The position numbers and the translations under genes are program-made. From Motacilla alba alba (taxonomy: Eukaryota > Chordata > Aves > Passeriformes > Motacillidae): a stretch of 64,000 nt of DNA. The notes below the pieces were generated by a model. The model was not told the DNA's origin, searched no databases, and worked only from the letters and a program-made list of their open reading frames with translations. Below, one piece after another: positions 54,644-64,000 of this stretch. The stretch is taken from NCBI RefSeq assembly GCF_015832195.1, contig NC_052030.1:10001439-10065438 (forward strand), given 5' to 3'. The stretch's first letter is position 1. Each line of letters opens with the position of its first letter.

Positions 54644-54673
<30 letters not shown>
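54644..54673 (+). repeat. Poly(T) run of 30
   Basis: An uninterrupted run of T. No retroposed body or target-site duplication was recognised beside it. Confidence 0.95.
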
Positions 54674-54677
<4 letters not shown>

Positions 54678-54944
54678 GGAGATTTCAGGAATACTCCCCT
54701 CTATCCATGTTTGGTGTCTTCACTCAGCACACCAGCAGCAGGAAAAGCACATCCAGAGGATTTTAGGATGATGCTGAAGGAGTTCAGGGTGAAGGATGAG
54801 CCTGAATTCAGCTCCAGCAGTTCCCAGCACAAGGAATTGAAACCTGTCAGCATCCCCCATTTTCCAGTGGGATGTGCAGCATCCAGCCCTGGAACCCTGT
54901 AGGCATTTCAATGGAATTTCTCAATTTTTAATGGAATTTCTTAT

Positions 54945-55075
54945 TCCAAGGCCAGGTTGGATGGGGCTTGGAGCAGCCTGGTCTGTGGAAGGTGTCCCTG
55001 TCCATGGCAGGTAATGGAATGGGATGAGTTTAAGGTTTTCCCAAACCAAACCACTCCAGGATTTGATGCCACCTC
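54945..55075 (+). mobile_element. CR1 LINE 3' fragment (plus orientation)
   Basis: CCAAGGCCAGGTTGGATGGG, GCTTGGAGCAGCCTGGTC, GTGTCCCTGTCCATGGCAGG and CCCAAACCAAACCACTCCAGG follow the CR1 3' order. Confidence 0.9.
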
Positions 55076-56229
55076 TGCTCATAAATCCCTGGGCAGGTGA
55101 CATCCTGTCTGTCACCTGCTGAGGGGCTCCAGGGCAACAGCCAAGTGTCCATGCCTGGCAATTCCTCATCCCTGCTCCAGGAGCTGCCAGTGGCCTTCGA
55201 CAGCTCCTGCAGGAACTGGAAATCGTGGATGAATCTCCTGATGGGGCACTTCCATCACTCCTGGGGAGCAGGACGGGGATGGGAGCAGGTGGGTGATGCC
55301 ACAGATGGGGGAATCCATGGAACAGGGCCCAGCTGTGCCCTGGGAGTGTTCCCATCGATCCTCCTCTTCCAAGGGTGGGGTTTGGGAGCCGAGAACCGGG
55401 AATTGTCCCCTGGCCCGTGGGTGTGCATCGCTCAGATCCAGCCCCTGGCACAGCTCCGGGGGAAGCACGTGGAAAAATGGGGGGGATGATGCAAGACTGG
55501 AGGCAAAGAGAGGCTCTGTGAGGGTGTTTGGGGGCTGAACCAGGTGGAGATCCCTGACCTGCCCATCCCAGGGCGGGGATGCATCAGGATATGGTGCCCG
55601 GCCACCCTGTGCCAGCCCCGCTGTGTTTCTGGGGCTATTTATAAACTCGAGTTGCACAAGGTTGGCTCTGGGTTTGTTTTTTTGGGGTTTTTTTTGTTTT
55701 TTTTTTTTTTTTCCGTGGCTGTATCAAATCAGCGAGAAAAAGGGAACGGGAGCCGTCTCCTGAACATCCTGTCTGTGGCTTCTTTATTTGTGCAGGGAGT
55801 TTGCTCTGGGATCGGGAGGCAGTGACGGGATCCGGAGCGCGGGACCGCAGCGGGTGTGGAGCCAGGGATGAGCTCCCTGTGGGAAAGGCAGGGCAGAGTT
55901 ATCCCTGGGCATAAACCCAGCTCTAAAACCCGAAATTTAGAGCCGGGATGTGCAGTGGGAGCACATCCCAGCATATCCCTCCTGTCTCGTCCTCGTAGCT
56001 GAGCCCAGCTCCTTTCCCAGCCATTCCCATTTATCCCCACGGCTCTGCCCGGGGCGAGGGAAAGTGCTGCTGGATGCCTGAGAAAGCTCCCCCGGAGAGC
56101 GAAAACTTCCAGACTTCCTCCAATTTCTTCCCCATTGACTGCCACATCTGTTTCGGGATGAGTCAGGCGGGTTCTCAGCGCCTTTGTGGGAGGGAAGAAG
56201 GGCGAGAACCGGAGGGGTCGGACCCGCCG

Positions 56230-56500
56230 GGCTCCGGCCGCGCATCCCGACCCTATCCGCGCATCCCGCTCCCATCCGCGCATCCCGCTCCCATCCGCGC
56301 ATCCCGACCCTATCCGCGCATCCCGCTCCCATCCGCGCATCCCGGCCCTATCCGCGCATCCCGCTCCCATCCGCGCATCCCGGCCCTATCCGCGCATCCC
56401 GGCCCCATCCGCGCATCCCGGCCCTATCCGCGCATCCCAACTCCACTCGCGCATCCCAACCCCACCCGCGCATCCCGACCCCACCCGCGCCTCCCGGCTC
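56230..56500 (+). repeat. Minisatellite, 19-bp CpG-containing unit, about 14 copies
   Basis: The unit is CATCCCGCTCCCATCCGCG, with alternates CATCCCGACCCTATCCGCG and CATCCCGGCCCTATCCGCG. Each unit carries two to three CpGs, so the array is a small CpG island. All frames stay open because 19 is not a multiple of three and the unit lacks stops. Confidence 0.96.
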
Positions 56501-57545
56501 GGCAGGGAGCTGCTCCAGGGCGTTTAATCAGCCCAAATCAATTTAGAGCTGTAATTGCTTTGCTCGGTGTGGGTGGCACTCGGCGCTTGCCAAGGACACG
56601 ACAACTGCCAGAGGCTGCGCCGGCTGCGGCGCCTGGAACTGCCGCTCCCGACGGCTGCTCCTGCCCGGATCCTGCTCCAGCGCCAGCCCTGGGAACAGGG
56701 AATTGTCCTTCCGCAGGCGCTGCTGCCGGCAGGGCTTTGCTGATGCCGAGTGCCCCGGAGGGAACCCCCAACCCACAAACGCTGGGGATGGGAAATCACA
56801 TCCCGAGTCAGCGTGTTCCTTCCAGCTTGCTAAACACAGGGATCAGTGTGAGACCAGGATCCTGCATCCTGCCTGGACGCGGGGAAGTGGCAGGTGCCTG
56901 GGCAAGGAGGCAGTGCCAAGGGGTGGTTCTGTGGGGCTGCAGAGCTCGGCCTTGCTGGGAGCACTGGGATTGTGCCGGGGCCTGGCTCCGGACCCCTCGG
57001 AGCTGCCGGGATTTCAGTCATTGCTCGATGTCCTGGGGTCAGCCCTTGGCAAGGCCACGTGCAGGAGCATCCATGGCCGAGCATTCCCAGCCCCAGCAGG
57101 CCCTGGGGTGGTTTTGGGAAGCCCAAAGATCCCCCCCAGGTCCCAGCTGGTGCCACCAGCAGCGGCCTGGGCTGAGCATCTCTTGGTGGCACCGTTGGAC
57201 TCTGGACACACAAATGGAAATCCCATCAGTTTGTGGTTTTCTCCCTTTCAAGGTTTTCTCCCTTGCTGGCTGGATTCAGGATGTTTTTTGCTCTGTCTTT
57301 ACAGCTGAGGATAATTAATTTGCCTTAATTAGTATCCTGTGGTAGACAAACTTCCTTTCTGCTGGGGACAAGGTGGGAATGGCTGGTGACAAACTCGGGG
57401 CAGTGTTGCCTGCGCTGGGGTGTCCCAGTGGGGCAAATCCTGCTCCTTTTCCAGGCTGGAGGAGGGTGAGGGGGCATCACTGCCAAATGTTCTTGTGTTT
57501 CCTTGGGCTGCCTTTGCTCCCAACCCCTGCACTGGCTCTTATCCC

Positions 57546-57686
57546 GCTGGGATGGGTGCTGGGACTGGGATGGATGCTGGGATGGATGCTGGGGCTGGGA
57601 TGGATGCTGGGATGGATGCTGGGGCTGGGATGGATGCTGGGACTGGGGTGGATGCTGGGGCTGGGATGGATGCTGGGATGGATGCC
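57546..57686 (+). repeat. Minisatellite of 12-bp (CTGGGATGGATG) and 18-bp units
   Basis: Alternating CTGGGATGGATG and CTGGGGCTGGGATGGATG units, about nine in total. Confidence 0.9.
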
Positions 57687-59367
57687 TGAGGCTTGGGAGC
57701 GTGGGAGCTGAGTGGGGAGGGAAGGAATTTTCCCGGTGCCACATCAAGCCCGGGGTTATCCAAACCTCCTGCTCTGTGTGGGTGGGGGCTGCAGTGCTCA
57801 GTGCTCCCAGTCCGGGGGGCTGCCCCAAAAACCTCTTGTTTGTCCCCCTGAACCCCATCCCTGCATTCAGCCTTTCCCATCCCTCCTACCCGGGGGACCC
57901 TGGAGCCTCTCCCAGCCCCTCTGTGGCCCCCAAAGGAGTTTTCTTGCAGGTGTTACAGGGGCTGGGGTGGCAGAGCTGCCACCACAGAGCCTCTGCGGGC
58001 TGGGGTGGCTGCCTGGAAGCAGCTGCGGCATCCTGGTGGTAATGAAATCCATCGGGAAAAGCAGCCCCTGAGCAGCAGGAGCGGCGTTTGGGAGCCAGAT
58101 TTGCCTGAAGGGAAGTGACTCAACGTCTTGGAAGGAGTTGGGGGCGGCGGGGGGAGCAGAGGACAGCGGTTGACCCAGGGTGGGGACAGCACAGCGAGGG
58201 GAGCTGGCAGCCACCTGCCTCCCCTCGGGCTCCCGGCTGGAGCAGCATCCCCGCGGAGCGCTCTGCGCTCCGTTATCCCTCCGTGGGACGGTGCGCTCCG
58301 GCCCGGGGGGCGGCACAGGAAAGGAGGCCCCTCGGGAAGCGGCTTTGTTGCTTCCTCACGCTGGGTTGTGATCCAGGCCAGCGTTCCCAGCTCCCGGCGT
58401 CACACCCTCTCCCAGCTGTTGCTCGCCGAGCATCGCGCTGCCAAGAAAACCTTGGTGATGGATGCAACTCCCTCCCCGCTCCCTTAAAGCCGGCGGGGAG
58501 CGGCACCGTGCCTGTGTCTGTCCCGGCACGCCGGGATCCGCCTGGGAATGGGATCCTGCTGGCACCCAGGGCACCCCGAGCTCGTCGTGCCCAGCACGGA
58601 GGAGTGGGACAGCGTTGGCACCGCACGAGGTATCGGGAAAGGTCGCTTGGTGGGGACACTGTGGGAGCAGAAGGGACAGGATGTGCTGGCAGAGCGATGG
58701 GGCACATCCAGCCTGTGCCACTCCCCAGCCGGGTCCGTGTTTCTCGCGGTTTTTACAATTTTGGGCTGCATTTCCCGCTGTCCTGGGGCACCTCCTCTGC
58801 GCCTGGGGACCCGCCGCAGGTGCCACAAGTGTGGAATATCCCGGAGCTGCCACCCCACCCCGGGGTCCTGGGAGAGAGGGAGCCGGTCACGAGTCCCCCG
58901 GCCTGGTTCCACAGGGGGATTGGCACATCCCTGCCCCTTTCACACTTCAGGGCTTTCTGGGGCTTCTCCTTTCCCCGGAGCAGCCCCACGAACCGGCACA
59001 TCAGCATTTTTTCATCCCTGATTCAGCTCAGGGATGTTGCAACACAGAGTTGTGCAAAGCTGGCAGTGCCTCCCATTCCTCTTTTTCGGCTCTCACGGGA
59101 GCTGCTCCGCGTGGGATGGGGTCAATGTCCCCACCGAGCTCCCTCCCACCTGCCACCACTCCCTGCTGGCATCACCCCCTGTCCCCTGGTGACACTCGGG
59201 TGGTGCTTTTCCAGCTTGGAGGGATTTCTCCCCTGGAAAACTCATGGATCTTGATGTTGGATAGCAGGTGGGGGCTCTGGTGGAAGGTGATGCTCTTTCC
59301 CAGCACGGTGCCGATTTTGCTCCAGGTGTTTTTCATCTCCCTCTGGATGAGCTATCCTGGCTCGGGG

Positions 59368-59409
59368 CAGGGATTTGTGTCCAGGGATTTGTGTCCAGGG
59401 ATTTGTGTC
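59368..59409 (+). repeat. 14-bp tandem repeat (CAGGGATTTGTGTC), three copies
   Basis: Three exact tandem copies. Confidence 0.95.
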
Positions 59410-62300
59410 CATCCAGGCTCAGCTTGTTCAGGATCACTGGCTGCCACTGGCAATTTCCAGCTCCTGGCGTGCACAGGATGGTTTGGGACAGCTCTTGGCT
59501 GGTGACTCTCCCTTTGGGGATACAAACCAGGCCAGGCTGATTTCCTCACAGGGAATGCGCTGTGGGATGAACAGCTGGGAATAGACAGGACCTGATGAGC
59601 AGCTTCTCTTTTTCCCTGCACCCCAGGAATGGCTTCGGGTTCCCCCTCTCCTGTGTGTGTGAGGACAGGAGCCTCCCAGGAGCAGGGCATGGATTTGGGG
59701 TGCCTGGGGAGCAGGGATGAGGGGCAGCCAGGGTGGAGGAGCCCGAGGGGACCCTTTGGCTGTGCTCACAGCGAGGGATTCCCAAACCCTTCCCAAAGGT
59801 TCCCAGGAGATTCCCAAGGCACTGTGGGCAGCAGAGGAGCCGTGGTGGACGGGGCACGTCACTGCTGCCACATCCCCTTCTGTGTCCGGCTAAACTCCGC
59901 AAATTCAACATCCTCCCCCAGAGCTTCCCCCTTCCCCTTGCAGCCCTGCTGAGGCCAGCAGCTGGTTTATTCCACGGGCTGCATTTATTTTCCTCATCCT
60001 CCCATCCCATGTGCTTCTCCTCGGGATGAGAAAGCTCGGCAATATCCGTGTCAGCTCCAGCTGGATGCCAAAGCCACGAGCCCAGGGTGGTTCCCATGCC
60101 AGCCCTAACGGGGCTGTAGGAGAAGCAGAGATGTCTAATGCAGCCTCTAAATGCTGAAAATTCCTTGGGGATTCATCCAGCTCAGGTAAACACCTCTGGG
60201 TTTATATATATTTGTTAATTTGTGCTTTGTTACAGGGGTTTGGAAGGAAAGGTTTGCTGGAGATTTGCAACCAGCTGAGGTTTTTTGCTGCCCTGTTGTT
60301 ATACAGTGGGTTTGGGATCTCTGAGATCCCCACTGCCCTTCACCCCAAACCCCCTAATTTTCCCCTAAAATCCCAACCTCTTTAGGAGCTGGGCTTTGCA
60401 GCCTGCGGGGTGGGAAAACAGCGCAGAAGGGAGAGGAGCTGGCAGTGAATTTGGGGGGGTTGGTGTCCTGACAGTGTGGCAGTGTCCCCTGGCTGGGGAC
60501 AGGGAGAACAGGGTGGCTTTTCTTCGCCGTGCTGATCAGCATTCAGCTGGGGACACAGAGCACAGCTGGGAGGATGCTCCCATGGATCCGGGGTGACTTC
60601 CTCGCTCGGGGGGGGGGCCGAGTCTGCTGTCCCCAGCCATGCCACATCCCCTGCGGGGTCACGTCCCTCCTGCAGCCCTATTTCTGGTTTCTTGGGTTTC
60701 TTTCCCGTTGTACGCCCCAAATCCAGAGCGATGTCCTCAAGGCTTTTGTCCCCTGACCAAGCCCAAGCCGTGGCTGGGGACAGCATCACTGCACTGCTGG
60801 GATGTAGCAGGGAGGATGCTCTGAAAAAAGGAGGGTTGGTTTTTTTTTCCTTTTTATTGCCTGAGAAGTGCCAGGAGAAAACCTTGGATTATTAGAAGAG
60901 AGTAGAGGAGATGAAAGAACTTTCATTATCTTTGAAGCCAAGTCGTTTTGAGCAGCTCAGAAGTACAAACTGCCCTTTTTCAAGGAAATCTTTGCCTGTG
61001 TAGGTGCAAACGCCCAAAATTTTCCCCTTTAATCCTCCAACCTTCCCAAGAATAGAATGGATGGAGCAAAAGGCCAGGATTTTACAAACGGGGTGGCTCT
61101 TTCAGCTCTTGGTGCCAGGGAAGGCCAGGTTCCTCTGCTGGAGTTTCACCCTGGGAGGGGCCTTTCCTGACCCAAATTTTGAGGTTAAACCCCTTTTTCT
61201 GGCAGGATTGGGGTGCTTTCCCCATGGGGGTGACCCCGCACTGTGGCCAGGAGGATCTGTGGGATCCATCCCATCCTATCCCGCTCAGCCCGGCTGGCTC
61301 TGCCCAGATAAACACTGACTCATGTTTTTCTGTCCCACCCTGGGCACAGCAGCTTTTTTAAGGCTGCCTTTTCCAGCTATTCCCCTTTTTCCTGTGCCGT
61401 TCACATGGGCATGGTGCAGCCTCAGGGATGCAGGGACAGGCGGGGGATGCCAGAGGCTGCCGGGTAGGGGGGTCCCAGATCCGGGATGGAGAGCTGGGAT
61501 GTGTCTGAGTGGATGCAGGTAGGGATTAAGCTTCCCACTGCCCTCTGTGCCTCAGTTTCCCCCATAGCTGTGCCTCCTCCCTTTGCCCTGGGGGGCTCCA
61601 GGTGCTGGGGGAGGTTTGGGAGGATTTCCAGCCCGGATCCTCGCTGGCAGGAGCTCAGCCTGCTGCTCCCATGGCATCCCACATCCCTGTGCCCTTCCCA
61701 CCCCGCTGGAGAGGGACAGAGGGGTCAGGGGTGGACTCACAGCCAGGAGCAGCTTTTGGGCAGGCTGGAGCTCGGGGTTTGGAGGTCTGAACTCCCTCTG
61801 GATGGGCTGGTGGTCGATTTACACCGAGGAATGGGGCTGCATCCCGGGTGTCCCAGTGGGGAGTGGGGTGCTGAGCAGCCTCATCCCTGTGACGTCTGTT
61901 GCTATTCCCATCACCTGCCAAAATAAAGGGGAATTGGAGCTGGGTAGCCAGAGCTGCTTTGCCATTTGGTGCCTTGCTCCCTGAGATTCCTGGGAGCTGG
62001 ATCCCTGCAGGGATGTCCCTCCTGTGTAACCCCGGGCTGGAAACACGTGGGTGCCAGCGGGATTGATGGGGTGGCCTCGGGTGCCAGCTTGGGATGGGGT
62101 TTGCATCCGCCTTCCCTGGGCTATGGGATGCCATGGAATTCTCGGGGATGCTGGGATCCAGCCCGCAGGGTGGGGCTCAGCCAGAGCTGTGATCCCCCAC
62201 GGAACTGGGACCAGCGCCTGCCACATGTCCCCAGGGACATCCCTGCCCTGCGGGGACATCCAGGACCGCGGCAGGGCTCGGTGGGGCGTGGTGCCAGCAG

Positions 62301-64000
62301 CTCCAGAGGCACGTGGAGATCCCGTTTTACCCCGAGCCCTTCCCAAAGCTGAGCTCCAAACATCTGCCGGCAATTCCCCTCTCCCGGGAAGCTGTGCCGG
62401 AGCTGCCCGCGCCTCCCACGCCCGCAGGAAGCGGGTTGGGGTTTGGGGGGCGCTGGGAGCTCGGGAACCTCGATGGGAAGAGGAGAGGGAAGCGCTCCAA
62501 GGAAGGAAAGGCGGAGCAGCTGCGGGGAGGAGGCGGCAGCAGGGCGGGCACGCACCCGGCTGTTCCCGGGGGATTTTTGTCCTGTCCGGGGTGTCCCGTG
62601 CCAGGGACAAACATTTTCTAGGGGGGACAAGCACCGAGCCGAGGGCTCCCCCGGTTTCCCTGCAGAGCCAGCCCCGGCAGGTCCCAGCCCGGATTCATTT
62701 CACGATGTGGATCAAAGCGTGATGCACTTTGACAGCTCAGGCAGGATCTGATGCACTCAAAAAGCTGCTCTGCTGGTTTGATTTAATTTGATTTAATTTG
62801 ATTTGATTTGATTTGATTAAGTTCTATCAGTTCTCCTCAACCTGTCCCAGTAAAAGCCGGGCCGGCGGGCGCTGAGGCGGTGCTGGCAGCCTGCCCATCC
62901 CTATAAACTCCTGGAGCAGGGCTCTGGCACCGCCCTGCCCGCCGGGATCCGCCGCCAGAGCCCCGAGCATCCCCTGCCCTCCCGTGTCCCCGGGACGCGG
63001 ATCCCGCCGCGTTTCCCTGCTCACATCCGTCCCCCGCCCGCCTGCCTTGGCCAGGGCAGAGTTTTTTCGCCCAGAAAAAGCTGGATTTGAACATTTTCTG
63101 CTGTTCTCTCGGTTTCCTGTTGCCTTCCCAAGAACAACATCCCTGACCTCATCCTCCCCCGGTATGTGCCGGGATGCTGCCGGTGCTCGAGCCGCCCGTC
63201 GGGAATCCCACCCGGCCTTCCCTGGGTACCAAGACAAACACAGCTGCGGGAATGACGGAGAAAAGGCTATTTTGGGTAAATCCTCTGCTCGTTTTTGTTG
63301 AGGTAGGAGGACAAAGATGAATAGATTGAAGGGAGAACAGTGGTTTTGGCTTGAGCAGGGAATTTTCAGCCCGGAGTGGAGCAATGAAACACTCTTAGTA
63401 TTATGTGGCTTTTATTTATTTTTTTTTCTCCTCCCAGACTTCAGAGTTTTTTTTTTGCTGTGAGAAATGAGGAGGTTTCATGCAGCTGCCCCTGATATTC
63501 TCCATTTTTGGGAGCATTTTGGAGAGGCAGGTGGGAGTTTGCTGGATGATTTTCCAGCAGGTCAGGGCTCCTGGTGCCCATCCTGCCCGCCTGGAATGTT
63601 CATGGTGGGATTGGCCTGCTGCTCCTGTGGAGTTTGGGATTGCTCCTCATGAGCCCTGGAAACAAACCCATCCTTTGCCAAATCCCACAGAGAAGCAGAG
63701 TCCTGATGTTCCCATTGCTCTCTGCCATCCTCACCCCAGCTGGGAACAGAGACCAATCCCTGCCCAATCCGGCAGAGCAAAATTAACAGAGAATTCAGAC
63801 AAATGACCCAATAAAATGAGCTTTGGAATGAGCTGAAAGTCATCAGGCCCAGCAATTAAAAATAATAATAAGGGGAGGATTTACATTAAAAACATGGGAG
63901 TGGGCACAGTGGGAAGAGGAGTGGGAATTTCTCCCATCCCTCTGGAGCAGGGGCTGAATGTGGGGGAAGAGTGAGGGGTGGGGGTGTCTCACTTGCCCCA
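62301..64000. other. Intergenic, CpG-rich patch, no coding exon
   Basis: From about 62310 to 62600 and 62850 to 63030 the DNA is CpG-rich, as a promoter might be. By synteny CMKLR1 should lie to the right on the plus strand with non-coding 5' exons, so this could be its promoter region, but no exon or 7TM coding sequence is visible. A TTTGA/TTTAA pentamer repeat lies at 62777-62818. Confidence 0.35.
62777..62818 (+). repeat. Pentanucleotide microsatellite (TTTGA/TTTAA)
   Basis: About eight tandem pentamers, TTTGA alternating with TTTAA and then pure TTTGA. Confidence 0.95.

Larger units (their letters stand above)
53241..56225. other. Intergenic, no gene seen
   Basis: Apart from one CR1 fragment (54945-55075), a 30-T run (54644-54673) and a T-rich stretch near 55675-55712, nothing could be assigned. 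Sequence at about 56090-56170 (GCCACATCTG, TGAGTCAGG) has E-box and AP-1-like matches that may be chance. Confidence 0.5.
56501..62300. other. Intergenic, no gene seen
   Basis: GC-rich sequence with long accidental open frames on both strands, none with a recognisable domain or convincing splice-bounded exon. It holds a 12/18-bp minisatellite (57546-57686) and a 14-bp triplicate (59368-59409). A CpG-rich patch around 58130-58500 could be a promoter, but nothing supports a gene. Confidence 0.5.

Noticed and set aside
54644..54673. Poly(T) as the tail of a minus-strand processed pseudogene
   Set aside because: No retrocopied gene body or flanking direct repeats could be recognised beside it.
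56074..57318. 414-codon plus-strand open frame
   Set aside because: It is produced by the 19-bp minisatellite and GC-rich flanks, with no homology or splice context.
58115..59254. 379-codon plus-strand open frame in a CpG-rich patch
   Set aside because: Low-complexity Pro/Gly/Arg/Ser composition with no known domain; overlapping frames on both strands are equally long.
62777..62818. Telomere-like or transposon terminal repeat
   Set aside because: It is a plain TTTGA/TTTAA microsatellite without target-site duplication.
46400..64000. CMKLR1 coding exon expected by synteny
   Set aside because: No seven-helix coding sequence was found on either strand; it probably lies beyond the right edge.

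Overview
The window is vertebrate nuclear DNA, almost certainly from a bird. Genes are split into short exons with GT-AG introns. More than a dozen fragments look like the 3' end of CR1 (chicken repeat 1) LINEs, the dominant avian interspersed repeat. The DNA is GC-rich, gene-dense and full of minisatellites, as on avian microchromosomes. The species cannot be read from the sequence. No prokaryotic, viral or plasmid feature was seen.

Six protein-coding genes are supported, in the order CORO1C(+, 3' part) - SELPLG(+) - TMEM119(+) - ISCU(-) - SART3(+) - FICD(-). This is the gene order I know from human 12q23-q24, so the block is conserved synteny. Exon boundaries were worked out by hand and the reading phase closes across every junction: 8 coding exons for the visible part of CORO1C, 1 each for SELPLG and TMEM119, 5 for ISCU, 19 for SART3 and 2 for FICD.

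Layout: 1-4439 is a CORO1C intron with a ~30-bp minisatellite. 4440-9802 is CORO1C coding sequence, and its 3'UTR runs to about 12.2 kb. 12.2-14.35 kb is a CpG-rich spacer with a likely SELPLG promoter and 5' exon. SELPLG is at 14.35-15.75 kb. A minisatellite-rich spacer reaches 21.2 kb. TMEM119 is at 21.2-22.56 kb. ISCU (24.1-25.9 kb, minus) and SART3 (26.5-41.3 kb, plus) are head to head across a ~570-bp CpG-rich bidirectional promoter. SART3 and FICD (41.5-46.1 kb, minus) are tail to tail, with poly(A) signals about 190 bp apart. 46.4-64 kb has no supportable coding exon. It holds minisatellites, CR1 pieces and two candidate regulatory islands. By synteny CMKLR1 should lie just beyond the right edge.

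The genes do not form one pathway. They cover actin regulation (CORO1C), leukocyte rolling (SELPLG), a microglia/osteoblast membrane protein (TMEM119), mitochondrial Fe-S assembly (ISCU), U4/U6 snRNP recycling (SART3) and ER BiP AMPylation (FICD). I found no convincing new multi-gene system. The best leads are a PSGL-1 whose predicted mature N-terminus has no tyrosine, start codons of ISCU and SART3 embedded in TISU/YY1-type elements, a possible divergent promoter with a CArG box beside FICD, and a 20-bp minisatellite that seems to have grown out of a CR1 tail.
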